The notes: generated by a model from the sequence alone, not told the origin. DNA of 64,000 nt from Anaeramoeba flamelloides (GCA_027625915.1 JANTQA010000012.1:15896501-15960500), one strand, 5' to 3'. Shown: positions 35,930-49,627, counted from the stretch's first letter. Numbers and translations are program-made.

Positions 35930-36660
35930 GTTAGTTTTTTTTTTTAATTTTTGAAATAAACAGAAAATTTAAGAAATTTTCATTTTATTCTTCAAAATTA
36001 AAAAAAAACCTGTTAGCTTTTCCAAAATTTAAAAGAATAGAATAAAATCCAAGATTTTTCTCCATTCTTTTGAATTGTCGAAAAACTATGCACTTAATGG
36101 ACACTTTTTTTGGGTTTTTTTTTAATTGTATAAATAAAAGGAAAATTGTTAGAAGTATTCAGTTTATTTCAAAAGGTAAAAAAAACCTAGGACACTCTCG
36201 TTAGGTTTTCCAGAATTTAAAAGAACAGGGTAAAAGCAAAGATTTAACTCAATTCTTTTGAATTTTGGAAAACAGCCGTTAGCTTTTCTTGAGGTTTCTG
36301 TTTCTCGGGAAAATCGATAGATTTTACTAATAAAACAGAAAACCTCAAGAAAATCTAGGCACTACAGGACACTCTACGGGCATTTTTCGTTAAGTTTTCT
36401 TGGTTTTTCTGTTTATTTGTAAAATCTATTGATTTTCCCTAGAAACAGAAACCTCAAGAAAACAGCCGTTATCTTTTCCAGAATTTAAAAGAATTGAGTA
36501 AAATCAAAGATTTTTCTCTATTCTTTTAAATTCTGGAAAAGCTAGGCACTTGATAGCACTTGACAGACACTTATTTTAGGTTTTTTTTTTCTAATTTAAA
36601 ATAAAAGAGTAAAATATATAGAATTTTACTCAATTCTTTTAAATTCTGGAAAACCTAGGA
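35930..36660. repeat. Palindromic-module cluster 4
   Basis: Successive palindromes: T-rich type at 35933-36012 and 36110-36190, CCAGAATT type at 36015-36088, 36202-36275 and 36472-36543, CTTGAGG type at 36281-36357 and 36391-36464, and a mixed module at 36578-36658 that joins a T-rich left arm to a CCAGAATT right arm. Linkers carry GACACTCTACGG and GGCACTTGATAGCACTTGAC words as in the other clusters. It is intergenic, about 830 bp beyond the 3' end of the RBX gene. Confidence 0.85.
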
Positions 36661-37490
36661 TGAAGAATAATTATCAGAAGGAATTTTTTTTTCTCTTTTT
36701 CAGTTTTATTGGTGGGTACAGCATTTTCAAAACTATTAGTTATTATCTATAAAAATAAATATCCCAGAGTTGAATTAAACTAAAATTTATCTCTCCGTTT
36801 CTTTGGAATTTTGTACCCCAAAAAAAAAAACTTTTTTTCTGAATTAGATGACTTTTAAAAAGGGTGATACTACTATCAACAATAAATACAATAGCCTCAA
36901 GATTTTGAAGTTCTGTAATTTTGACTATCTTATAAATAAACTTTATTATTAAGGATGAAAGGTAAATTAAAGTAGTAGTTCTGTTTCACTTGGAATTTTT
37001 CAATTTTATTTTTTCATACTTTGTGTAGTGTTATAAGGAGATAAAAAAAAAATTATAGGAATTCAATCAATTAGTAAATTCCATTCCACCAAAGGGTGAG
37101 AATCATAATAGATAAGCGATTTATTGTTTTGAAGAGTTTAAATTTATATTAGATCTTGAGAAAACTTTGTTTTTCAAAAGCTGAATGAAAATTTTGTTCT
37201 TTTTATTTTTCAACGAATAGTATCTTTCAAAGCCAGTTTAACGAGATCTGTGTGTTTGTCTTTTCTTGAGTTGGTTGTTTTTGAAAATTAAATGTGTTTT
37301 GGTTTTGTTGGTTTCTTTTCTAAGAAAAACCAAAAAAATGTTTGGAAAAAAGAAAAATAAAAAGAAAAAAAAAAAGATTTAAATTGTTTTATTTATCACA
37401 CGACACGCTTCTTTTATTAAAGTAAAAACAAAGATCAAAATAAAAGATATTGAAAAATTAAATACCCATTTGTAATTGCAATAAAATATA

Positions 37491-38403
37491 TTAATTTCCA
37501 ATCCTTTGGAATTCCCACTATTGTTAAAAGTTTTAAAAAGTATGGTGTTGGAATTAAAGGAGAAAAAAAAAAAAAATTAATGAAAAACAAAGATAAAGAA
37601 AAATTCAACCCAACAAAAAAAGAATAAAAAGAAAAAAAAAAAAAAAAAGAAAATAAGCTTACATCTCGATTACACAAAGGACAAACAGAACGGGTTTTTA
37701 ACCAACGGGTGATACAATGGAAATGAAAGGCATCTATTTATATTAAAAGAATTGAAAACGAAAGTTATGTAAATTTAATAAAAAGGGATTTGTAAATTAA
37801 GGAATCTCAAATTTTAGGTTGAAATAAAAAAGAAAAAGTCGAAACAAAAAAAAACAAAAGCAAAAAGAAAAAAAAAAAAGAATTCTTATTAACTTACGAT
37901 TACAAACACCCCATGCAACATTACATTCTTCGGTTGTGGAAGAATTTGGATTAGCTTGACATTCAATACAAAGATCCATTAATTGATTTCTGCAAATAGC
38001 GCAAGTGTCAACCTTTAGATCTGTTCAAAAGGAGAAAGCCAAGAGAAATAATAAACAAAAAAAAAAAAAAAAGGCAAGAAAAGTGAGAAAAAAAGAAATT
38101 ATTAAGAAATTGAAGACAAAAGAAAGGTGTCTTACCCCAAGACCAAAGTGCAACTGCATTCCATTTTTTCACAACAAAACGTGGTTTTTTTTTCTTTTCG
38201 CCACCTTCTTTTTTTTCACCACCTTCTTCGCCTTCTTTTTTGGTTCTTCTGTGTCTTCTTCTTCTTCTTTCACCACCTTCTTTTTTTTCACCACCTTCTA
38301 TTTTCACTTCTTCGCCACCTTCTTTTTTTTCACCACCTTCTTCGCCTTCTTTTTTACGTCGCCTTCTTCTTCTTCTTCTTTCTGTTTTTTTTTCTTCAGA
38401 CAT
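37491..38403 (-). CDS. RBX1: RBX1/ROC-type cullin RING protein, four exons
   Basis: RING subunit of cullin-RING ubiquitin ligases; recruits the charged E2. Minus-strand exons 38136-38403, 37898-38020, 37663-37733 and 37491-37517 join in phase at GT..AG borders, giving 162 residues. The core matches RBX1: [16 protein letters not shown] (the strand that inserts into cullin), [60 protein letters not shown], then IGN and stop. Zinc ligands Cys96, 99, 107, 110, 122, 129, His131, 134, 137-Cys and 148 are all present. The last ligand is Cys151 (CPLC) where RBX1 has Asp; RBX2/RNF7 has Cys there. An unusual ~72-residue N-terminal extension of poly-Arg and KKEGGE-like repeats precedes the core. Two exons are only 27 and 71 bases. 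Confidence 0.93.
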
Positions 38404-41400
38404 CCTGAATTTGGTATTTGTATTTTTTCAACAGAGAAATTAATGTAAAAAAATGATTTGGTTCACTCAAGACCAAATTCTATTTAAAGTTGCAAGAATT
38501 CTAACTCATGAAAAAGTTTGTTTATTTGATAAATTTGATTTACAAAGAGAAAAAAAAATATTGATATTTTCGAATAAAGGAAAAAAAAATTCACTTTATT
38601 ACTATTATGTTTCTATTTCAAATAATTTTTTGATGGAAATAGAAAGGAATTTATGATACACATTCATTTGTTGGTACTTTTTTCTTTTCAAAGTTGGGTT
38701 TATAAAGAATCGTTCAAAGAAAGAATATAGAAAAAGTAAAAAAATCATTATAAGTTTAAATAATATCATTTTTAAGGCAAATTTTCCAAATGAATTCCAT
38801 ACCTATACACTCCAATATTACATTTCCTTTTGTTTAAGTTTAACACTATCCTTTCTGAAAATAATAAAAAAATTTATCTGACTGAAATAAGTTTTTTGGT
38901 ATTTTATTTTTTTATTCTATTATGAATACCCCCTACAGTGATCAAAATAATGCGTGCACAACGACTATCATCCACATTTCAAAATATAATCCGTTTTTTT
39001 TTTTCTTCTTGTTCCAATGCAACACCCAATTAACTATCCAATGGTATACCTAAGTTCAAATTAATTTTGGAATTAATTGCCTTTATATTTTAAAGTAAAA
39101 TTGTAAATTATAAAGGCAATTTGTTGGAAATACTTTTGTAATATTCTCACTTTTTTTGAATTTTTTTGTTTTTTTCTTGATTAAAATTTTCATTAAATAT
39201 TTACATTTTTTGAGATAAATTTTCTGATTTGATCCTTCATTTTTAGAATTTTTTTTCAAATAATAGAACTTTAAGTAACCAACACCATTTTTAATTAGTG
39301 TTTATTGTGTGTTTCTTTGGTCCGTTAATGTATAATAGGCCTTCTTTAACAAAAAAGCACGTTTTTTATTGTGAAACATGGATAAAAATTTTCTCCAAAC
39401 TTTATTTTAACAACGATAATCCCAAAGTATAAATTAAGAGCTGTATTGATTTAAAGTGAAATTATTAAATTTTACTGTGTTATTACTGGTAATTGGCACA
39501 TACATGATAAACCTTTTTTACTTCGTTTTCTTTTTCTTTTTTTAAAAAGAGTTACAAATTACAACATAGTAATTTGAAAACTCAATTTTTTTCAAATTTA
39601 TTCATTAATTATCAGTAGTTTTTTTGTACTTGTAACTGGATTTTATGAAATATTAATTGTATAAATATCTTCTTACGTGTATTTTTTAAGTAAGTTGTTA
39701 AGTAAGTGATTTTTTTTTTTTTTTTTTTTTTTGGGGGGGTGGGGTCATATGTTTCTTAAATTTGAACAATCATAAAAAGAAAAAATGAAATAAAAAAATG
39801 TTAATTTGGTAAAAAAATAAAAGTAGCTTACACAAAAAATTAATTTTCCCTGTATTCAGAGATTTTTGTCAATGATACATCTTGTTTCTGCATTTCGGAA
39901 GAAAATCCAAAGCTAATATTCTTAAGAAACAATAAAAAATGCTTAAAAAGGGTATAATATATTTTCAAATAAAACTGTATCCCAAGCTAGAATTTCAAAT
40001 TTTGTTTTATATATTTTTTCTTCATTTTAAAATACATATTTAGTCTAAAAATTAAAGTTATTCTATGAATCAAAATAAAACCCAATAGATCTAATTAAAT
40101 CAAAATAAAAGCTTTTTTAATTTACCAAATTTGGAATTTTTATTTTTAATATTTGTTGCAATTGATATCTTTAGATTTTTTATTGGTATTCATTTTTTAT
40201 TCATCTAAAACGGATTTGATATTTTAATGTTGGGTATAGTCCAGTTTGAGGAATTTAATTTCTAATCTTATTTCAATGTTTTTCAAATATCAAATACATG
40301 AATATAGTTTTCGAAAACATAATAGACATACAAAAAAAATAATTATAATAAGATAAACATTCAGAAATTCTTGAAAATTTTGTAAAGATATCTATATTAA
40401 TAATATTTTTTCACAAAAATAAGAAACTATTTTTCAGAAAAGTGAGAGCCGAAAAGTATTTTCGAGAAATTTTTTTTAAAGTTTTAATGGGAAAATAACT
40501 TTAAAGCCCTAATCCCTGTATAAAAGCAAAAAATGATGATTTTTTTTCATCATTTTTTTTAAATTAACTTTTTTGGAATATCTACAAGTTATAGCTTTGA
40601 ACCAAGTATTTGACTAGTTTTGTATGTTAATCCATTTTACATTCCGGGCAACTTTTTATTGGTAGGGTTTATTATCAGTTTCTTGAATTGGTTAATATAT
40701 AGGTCTTCTATAACAAAAAAACACACCACGTTTTATTTTGAAACACACATTAAATTTTTTTGCACGCTTTATTTTGACTACAGTAATCTTTGTTCTATTT
40801 TCATTTTTTTACTTTTTTTAGTATTAGAGTCCTCGACTAAATTAACCAACAGCAAAAAAGAAATAACCTTTTTTTAAAAAAAAACCATTTTATTTTAATC
40901 TACTTTTAAAGAATCTTCTTTCTTCCAGAAGCAATTTTAAAGGGTTTCTTTTGTGGAGTTTTTTCGGAATTCATTTGGTATCATACCACCTTATATTCGA
41001 ATAAAGAATCAAATTTTTTTTAGATCTCTATCTTCTTATTTTTGTTTATTGATAAAAAGTAATTCTTATAAACCAAAAGGTTTTATGTTTTGTGGTTATA
41101 TTTTTTCCAAAAATAAACTATCAGAAATGATAACTAGATTTTATTCGATTCTTAAATGAAAAAATGAAAATCAAATATTTGACAAAAGGGATAAAATCAT
41201 TTCTTAATTCTTAGAATTTCAGATGTTTCATGATAAAAACCCCTTGGTTTTTTCATTTGGGGAAATTTCAAATTCCTATTATTTTTTGTGGAGAATATTT
41301 TAATTTTTAAAAAAGGATTTTTAAAAAAAATATTTCATTGAGAGAAGTAACACGAAAACAAAAAATAAGAATAAAAAAAAAAAACTAACTCATAGACTTT

Positions 41401-41533
41401 TCCAAGACTTTTGAATTTTATTTTTTGAGTTTTTTGACTTCAATTTTTTTTTATTTAAAAATTTCTTTTTTTATTTCCATCATTCTTGTTCTTTTTAAAA
41501 ACAAAAACTTGAATTATCCACTCTTGAAATTTG
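38404..41533. other. AT-rich spacer between divergent genes
   Basis: Holds the promoters of the RBX gene (left) and the large PH protein gene (right), neither recognisable as motifs. About 39285-39425 and 40665-40800 are a diverged direct repeat (AATATATAGGTCTTCTATAA and ACAAAAAA.CAC.ACGTTTTAT words). A 25-T plus 7-G run lies at 39711-39740. A frame at 40953-41159 has some protein-like composition but no support. Confidence 0.4.
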
Positions 41534-44500
41534 ATGTCCAAATTTGAAAATCTCTTAAAGAAATTTGAACAACAAAACACTGCAAATAATAACCGATTTG
41601 AAAAAAAATTCGACTTAAATATACCATCAACAGGCTATAAACCACAACGGCCGTGGAGAAAAACAAATGAAAAAACAGATCCAAAAATTGTCTTAAGAAC
41701 AATCCAAACTTTTGAAAAAAAAGTCCAAGAGCTAAGAAAAGACAGGTTGGTTGAAAACAATCATGTGAAAAGAAAATCTAGTTGGGGAAAAGTAGGTGTT
41801 AAAAGAGGAAGCGGAAGAGGAAGAGGAAGAGGAAGTGGAAGAGGAACAATAAGGGGAAGAGGAAGAGGAACAAGAACAAGGGGAACAGCAACAACAATAA
41901 GAGGAAGAGGAACAAGAACAGGAACAGGAACAGGAACAATAAGAGGAAGAGGAACAGTTATTGGAAGTGGTAATAGAAAGAATAAGTGGGGAAAGGTGGG
42001 TGTTGATAATAGAAGCAAGTATATCCCAAAAAATCCACAAACAAAAACAAACAATTTAGCACTTCCTTTAAAACCAAAACACAAACCAAAAGACCATGAA
42101 ATCAAAAAATTCTCACAGACAAAACAAAAACATTTAGAAAATTCAAAGACCTTTAATCAACAAAATAATGAACAGGAACAAGATCAAGATCAAAAATCTT
42201 TACAAAAGAATGATCTCAACAACAAAAGCAACAACAACAATCATAACACTTTTTTTAAAAGCACTTCAAAGGATCATTTGGATTCTGACAAAAAAAATAA
42301 GGAAACAAAAAAACATGAACAATCAACTGAATCAAACGTCAAAAGAAATTTTAAAAAAAAGGACAATTTAAACAATAACCAAATAAAAAAACAAAAATTA
42401 TCAAATAATTTGAGCTCAAAACTAGAAACAGAAAATAAAAATCTTGGGTACAATATAGAACAAAAAGAAATAGAAAATAAAGAAAATGAAAATGAAAATG
42501 AAAAGATACACAAAAATATATTTAAAACAAAAGAGGGAAAAAAAAAAGAAATAGAATTAAGAACACAAGAAAACAAAACCAAGATCAAAATACTGGAAAA
42601 AAATGAAAACCCAAACAAGGGCAAAGAAATTAAATCTGAAGAAAACAACGAAAGTAAAATTAGTAAAATTATCAAAAAAAATATTAATATGAATGAAGGT
42701 TTCAAAAAAGAAAATATTAGTCTGGATCAAAGTTTGGAAAATAAAATCCATCTTGAAGAAAACACTAAAACAGAAATCAAAAAGCAAAATAAGGTTAAAG
42801 AAACAGAAGAAACCAACAAAAAAAATGATAATATAGCTCTTAACAAAAATGAAAACCAAGAAAAAGAAAATCAAAAAAACAAAAGGCAAGACAAAGAAAA
42901 TAAAAACACAAAAGAAAATTTGAATTCAAAGGATAATAATAAAACAAAAGAAAATAAAAATGAAGAAAAAAAGGATAAAAATCAAAATCAAAAAGAATTT
43001 GTAAAAGAAAATAACATGAAAACTGGAAAAGAAAGTGCAAACAAAAAAGATCTTGAAGAAAATAATCAAAGAGAGAATGGGATGGGAATGTATGAAATAA
43101 TAAATGGAAATGAGACAAATAATAAACAATTTGATTTTATTTTAAATGAGATTAGCAAAAATAATAATTCAGTAAATAATGGAGATGATCAAACTCAAAA
43201 AGAAGCAATTAAAGGCGTTGATAAAAATAAAGAAGAACCAAAATTCGAAGAAATTTATAAGGATTTAAAATCATATTCAAGTTTTGATTTTAATTCACAA
43301 TTCTTACCAGAAACTGAAGACTTTGGTGATCAAAATATTGATGATTTCATCAACGAAATGGATAAAGTTCTTGAAAAGCAAACAATTATTGATCCGAAAT
43401 CAGATCAATCAAATGAAGTAGAAAAAATATTTGGAAATTTACAAGATAATCCAAATATTACTGAAAATGATATTTCTGAAATTGAAAAATGGATTCTAGA
43501 TACAGGCAACCAAATAAAACAACAGGAATATAATAATAATGGTATGAATAACAATATTCAAGAACAAAATGGAAAGGAAATTAAAAAAAAAATGAAAGGA
43601 GACAAAGAAAATCATGGTATTAAGGGGGAACAAAATGAAAATGAAAATGAAAACGAATTAAGGAAAAAAAAGCAAAACATTTCTGATTACAATCCTTTGT
43701 CTCCTTCAAATTTATTTTCAATAGACGATCAAAATAATACTTCTTCTTCTGTTGATATGGGAAATTTATTTTCTGATCTTTCATCATTTAATAATAAAGA
43801 TAATATCATCCTTACAACTAATCTAGAAGAAATTGAACAAGATCAGGGAAATGAAGATATTGAAAATTTTGAAAACTTATATGGACAAATTAATTTTGAA
43901 GACAATAATATTCTTCAAGCAGGATCTTTAGAAAAAATTCTTGATGAAATGAATCAAATTGATACTGAATGGGGTAGCGAGGAATTAAAAAAATCAACTT
44001 CCAAAGAAAATAAGCAAATCGATCAAAATGTAAAAAATTTAAATGATTCATTAAATAAAAATGGAATTATTATTAATAGTAAAGACGAAATTATCACTAA
44101 TAATAAAGAAGTCAAAGTGGAGAATAAAGTTAAAAATGAAACCAATCAAGTGATGAATGATCAAGCAAAAATGGAAGTGAAAATTGATCAAAAAATAAAC
44201 AATGAAAAAAATAAAAAAATAAATAATAAAACAAATTCAAAAAAAGTTATTAATCATAAAAATTTAAAAAAAGAAAATATTGCAAAGCCAAAAAAAATAA
44301 AAAAGAAAGTCACGCAAAGTAGATTTCAACAAACAACTGTTATTAATGAAACCAGATTAAAATCATCAAGTTCAAGTTCTAATTCTAGTGATAGCTCAAG
44401 TTTGAGTTCAAATGAAAACCAAAATGAATTTCAAAATTTTGAGGAAAATTCAAAGAAGAAAAAAGACCCTGGATTAGATATTTTACAGATGCTTGATGAA

Positions 44501-45208
44501 AAAAACCCAGAAGAATTAAAAGACATTGATTTAATTAAAAATAAAAAAAATCTTTCACAGCCAGAATTTGATAAATCAGAAATTGAATCTATTTTTGATG
44601 AGGAAGGAAATGAAACCAATAATGAAGAAAAAGAAAAAGAAAAAGAAATTAAAAAAAAAAATAAAGATGAAATAAAAAAAGTAAAAATTACAAAAGAAAA
44701 AGAAAATGAAAATGAAAATGAAATTGAAATTGAAATTGAAAATGAAAATGAAAACGAAAAACAAAGAGAAAAGAAAACTGAAAAAAAAATAGAAAATGAT
44801 AATAAAGAGGAAAAAAAGAAATTGTCTGAAGAACAAGTAATAGAATTACTTGAAGAAATTGAAAAAGAAAATATACAGGAAAGTTCATCAACCTCAAGCG
44901 AAAGTGAAGATTATGATTTAGATTTAAAAGAGGATTTACAAGAAGATGGCTGGGATGAAGTTGATAAAGATTTCCAATCGCAAATAATCAAGAAACAGCA
45001 TGGAAAAAGTAAATTAAATCATTCTGAAGATGAATGGATTGATTCTAGTTTTATTGAAAACGAGAAATTATTTGGCAAAAATAATGGTTTAGACAACGAT
45101 GATGGATTTCAAGAAGTTGATATGAATAATATAAATATTGGGAAAAAACAAGAAGCAAATAATAACAGAGAATTAAAATTGGATAATAAACAAGGCAATG
45201 GGAACTTC

Positions 45209-45240
<32 letters not shown>

Positions 45241-48200
45241 TGATGATGATGATGAATTTGAAGAAATAATTTCATTTGGCCAACCATTTGAAGGGGGGAA
45301 AGGAAAGAGGAAAAAAACAAAAATGAAAATGAAAAAAAAAGCAAAAGTGAATAAAAAAACAAAAATAAAAATGACAAGTAAAAATACATCAGAAAACGAA
45401 AATATATCCAAAAATTTAAATAAAAAAGAACATGGAAATAATCAAGAAACAGATAAATGGGTTGAACAATCAATAAATAAAACTATAAATGTGAATGTGA
45501 ATGTGAATGGAAATGGAAATGAAAATGAAAATAAAGGGAGAAGAGAAAATGAAAAAAACGAGGGTAATGAATTTAACGAGATAAATCAAAATGAAAATTT
45601 AAAACAACATAAAATTGAAATGGAAAAAGTTCTCTTTAATATCCAATTTTTAGAAAGTGAAAAAATACTAATAAAACAAACGAATACAGAACCATTATTT
45701 TTTGAAGAGAATAGCCTTTTAAAAGACGAACAAAATAAATTTATTTTGGAAAAACCACAATTAAATGAAGAAAATAATATGGTTAATGAAGATTCTATAC
45801 AAATCCAAAATGTGGAAAATGTCCAAAATGAATTTGTTTCTGAAAAATCCCAATCAAATGAAGAAAACGAAGTTAATAATGAAGAAACTTGGGAGGAAAC
45901 TCAAAAATATAATTTAGTTGATAAATTAATTGACTTGTTCAAATTAATATTTGGGGAACAAGAAATAAATAAGTTTATTAATACAGAAGAAAAAAAAGAT
46001 AATGTATATGCTATAAGCCAATGGACATTAAATCTATTACAACACGTTTGTTAAATAATTTTTTTTTATTATTTTTATTTTAATTATTTTATTTTGTATT
46101 TCATTCTGTTATTTTAATATTTTAATTTTGAAATTTTTTTTTTTTTTTATTTTAAAAAAAAAATAATTAAAATAGTTGGGAGTTGAAATAAAATTAGAAA
46201 TTGAAGATTTAATTAAAGGAGATAATCAATTATTTGAACAAATTTTTACACAACTTTATATTGCTCAACCGGAGCTTGTGTTAAGATTAGAAACATCACA
46301 AAACAATGAAACAATACAAGAGCAAGGGCAAGAAGAAGAGGGGCAATATTATGAACAGTTACAGGGAAACGAAAAGAAACGGTGGCAAGAGCAAGAGCAA
46401 GAGCAAAAGAGCAATGATAACAGCAATAAGAGTAACAGTGTATTAAACATTAATCAAGATTATTATTACAATGAAAATTATAATGATTATCAAACTGATT
46501 TTAATGATCCAGATCAATTGGAAAATTATGAAAAAAACTTTCATGATCGAAGTGAGGAAATTGAAGAATTAATTAATAAAGTTGAAATTTCAAGAAATGA
46601 TTTGACAGAAATTTATGAAGAAAATACATTTGTCCAAGATGAATTAGATCGAATTGGGATATGGGTCCTAAATTATATTGAAGAAATTATTGGTAACATT
46701 TTTCCAATTGACAATTTTGAGAGAATTAAAAAACAGTATTTGATAGATCATGACTTGGATTATTTGTTAAATTTTATCTTTTCATGGGCAAGAAATAAAA
46801 TACAATCAGAATTTTCAAATTCCAAACAACTAGCAAAAAAATATGAGATAATAAAATTAGAATACAAAAAGAACTTAGAGATTTTAGCAAATGAATTTCT
46901 AACAGTTGAAGAACACAAAGAATCAACTGTTCAAAAAATTAATCAAGAAAATTTGATTTTGGTTGAACGGATTGAACAACTTTATCAAGAGTTTCAGAAA
47001 TATGATAAAAAAAGAGAATCAATACCGCCAGTTGGTATTAACATTTTCAATAATATGAGTGTGGATAATCTGGAATCTATTAAAAATGAATTAATTTTGG
47101 TATTAGATAAAACTGATCAATATCAATTAGAAATCCAAACAATTAGAAACAATCGGTTGGATATCCAAAATGATATTATTATCAAAATTGAAAATGAAAA
47201 AGAAATTCAAAAACAAATTGAAAATAAAAAACAAGAAAATATCAAAATATTAAGTAATTATATTGAAGAGGCGACAGATATGTTAATAAATGTATCAGAG
47301 GACGTTAAGCAGTTATCAATTTTGCAACAATTACATCAGGATAATAACAAATTGAAATATACAATTAATCAATTAGTTAACGAGCTAAAAAAAATCGAAT
47401 ACGAAAAAAGAATTAGATTAAAACAAAAGTTCCAACAGCAGCAGCAAACCAATACTCTTGATGTTTCAGAAGAATTAATAATCAAATATAAACAATTACG
47501 CCAAAGAATACAGAAATTGGAAATGGAAAAAAAGCAACTTTTATTACACCAACAAAAATTTCAAAATAATTATGATGAAAAAAAAGAAATGAATGGATTA
47601 AAAGAATCCAAACAAAATTTAGAATTTACCCTAAATGCAATAAATAATGTTATAGGTAAAGTTCTACCCTTAGCGGGCACTTTAGAACAGAGATTAGATC
47701 AAGAGGCTGAAATAGAATTATATATTGAATATCTTCAAAATGAAGAAGAAAGAAAAACGAAGGGAGGTATAAAAGAAAGTGAGATCGAAAAGAAAGAGGA
47801 AGAGGAAAGCGAAAACATAAGTGGAATCGATTTATTAGAATTTCTTAAGGAGGACGATTTAATTATAAAACAAAATCGAAATCAAATAAACGAGCCCCAA
47901 TCAACAGTGATAAAAGATTATAATAATCAAATTAATCATAAAGGTATTGTATTTTTTGAAACCAAAAAAAACTTTAGAAAAAAATGGAAAAAAATGTTCG
48001 CAGTATTGAATAATAATCTGTTACTCATTTATAAAGATGAAAACAAGTTAACAAAACCAAAAATGACAATCAAATTAAAAAAGTATAGACTAATGAGATG
48101 GAAAACAGAATCAAACAAGTTCTGTTTCAAACTAGTTTCTTCTGATAAAGATATAATAATTGGTTTAACGAATCAATTTCAATTAAATACCTGGATTAAA

Positions 48201-48245
48201 ATGTTAAAACTATCATTGATATTATTAAAAAGTTTTAAAAAATAA
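41534..48245 (+). CDS. Large low-complexity protein with CH-like region, coiled coil and C-terminal PH domain, two exons
   Basis: Exon 1 is 41534-46045 and exon 2 46176-48245, joined in phase 0 (GTTTGT...TAG), predicting about 2,193 residues. The join is inferred because exon 2 opens without an ATG and because the joined text SQWTLNLLQH-LGVEIKLEIED reads like one calponin-homology-type helix bundle. Residues about 85-160 are Arg-Gly/Thr-Gly repeats. Residues 160-1480 are Asn/Lys/Glu-rich, mostly disordered, with short acidic motifs. A helical CH-like region spans the splice junction. Residues about 1590-2040 are coiled coil. The last ~105 residues are a PH domain: HKGIVFFETKKNFRKKWKKM, LLLIYKDENK, the closing-helix Trp in QFQLNTWIKMLKLS. 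This suggests a membrane- or cytoskeleton-linked scaffold. Start is the ATG after an in-frame TTG; no better upstream ATG is seen. Confidence 0.85.
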
Positions 48246-48390
48246 TTATTATGTTTATTATTTGTTATAATTCTTTTTTTTTTTTTTGTTTATAATAAAT
48301 GTCTTATGTACGGATTTATATAATATAATTTTTTTATATTATATTATTTTTTTTTTTTTTTTAATAATATTTTTTTCAATACATACATAT

Positions 48391-48921
48391 AAACCCCGTT
48401 CCAAAAATTTTGAAACACCCAAAATCAAAAATAGGCAAAAAAAAACCCAATTTATTGAATTTTTCCAAACCTAATATTAAACCACATTTAAGTTACTCCA
48501 GTATTAATGTTTTAATAAGTAATCATTTTAACCCAAATAAAAGAAAAAAAATATAAAACGAAAAAATAAAAAAAGTTGTGTCCAAAATAATGAAACGAGT
48601 GGAACAAAAAATGTATTGGTAAATTTGTTGAAATTTCACCAACAATTGTTGATCGATCAAATGTTAAGATACCATCTACCAATTGTATGTGATTTTCCAA
48701 TTTAACAAACTCAACACTAACCTTTTATCAACCATTGAAAAAAAATTTCGAGATCTAACGAAACAGATTATGTAACTGCAAAAAAGGAAATAAAAACAAA
48801 AAAAAAAGACAAAAAATGAAATTGTTTGTAAAATCAAAATTCTTTCCAATTTGAATTTAAAGTGCAGTAATGATGCCCTTTCCGCTGTTTAAACTGTGTC
48901 CAAATTTTTGAAATCTAGTTT
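48391..48921. mobile_element. Possible 530-bp TIR element
   Basis: The ends are weakly inverted: left AAACCCCGTTCCAAAAATTT, right (other strand) AAACTAGATTTCAAAAATTT, both next to TATA, and GTGTCCAAA words recur inside. This would fit an old TA-target element. The ends are imperfect and no second copy is seen. Confidence 0.35.
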
Positions 48922-49015
48922 ATATACATCACAGATATGGCGATTTTTTTGATTTCATTAAACGGGTTTTACGCACATGAGCGATGTATAAAATTTGTTT
49001 GTCCGATATATATAT

Positions 49016-49600
49016 AAGGTATTTCCAAAAAAGTGGGGAATTTTTTTTTACATTTCATAAAAAATAATCTTTGTTAGTGGTAGTATTCATTAATTGATGA
49101 TATCAAAAAAAGTTAAATATTAATACCAATTGAATAAAACGCTAAGGTATTTATTTTAATATAAGTTGGATGAAATATTTTCAAAAAATGAAAAAAAAAA
49201 TTAGCACTTTTTTTGGTGAAAACAATGTACGACAAATTTCAATAAAAAAATGGAAATACAAAAAGGGTACAAATGAATTTTAATACAATAAAATACAGTT
49301 ACATGTTTTCAATTCTATTTGAAAATTTGTTGGGATTAAACAAGTTATGAAAACGATTTTTTCAATCAAAAAGAAAATAATAAACACCAATTTTAGCACC
49401 TAAAAAATATCTGATAAAATCCAGATCAGAAAATTTAATATCTTTTATTTATGTAATACAATACTAAGAAACAAATTGAATTATTACCAAGAATCGATAA
49501 ATAGTTGTTAATGCTTTTGGATGTTTAAATGCTTTTTTGAAGATTTAGTTTAAAAGATATATTTTAAAATAAATTTGCCCTACTTTATTGGAAATAGCTT
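49016..49600. mobile_element. 585-bp element, copy 2 (inverted)
   Basis: Reverse-complement partner of 32612-33195, of nearly the same length, also bordered by TA-rich microsatellite. Starts AAGGTATTTCCAAAAAAGTG and ends CCTACTTTATTGGAAATAGC. See copy 1 for shared blocks. Confidence 0.8.
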
Positions 49601-49627
49601 ATATATGTAATCAAAACATAAAAAAAT

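Noticed and set aside
38005-38448. Several long overlapping frames on both strands (Phe/Ser-rich and Leu/Pro-rich on plus)
   Set aside because: They are shadows of the Lys/Glu/Arg/Gly repeats in RBX exon 1 on the minus strand.
40620-41159. Two consecutive small hydrophobic frames (MYVNPFYIP..., MEFFRNSFG...)
   Set aside because: First overlaps a diverged direct repeat and neither has a family match; insufficient support for a gene.
41732-42105. Minus-strand Cys/Ser-rich and Leu/Pro-rich frames
   Set aside because: Antisense shadows of the RG/TG repeat tract of the large PH protein.
42274-43129. Minus-strand Phe/Ile/Leu-rich frames suggesting membrane proteins
   Set aside because: Complement of Lys/Glu/Asn codons of the large plus-strand gene.
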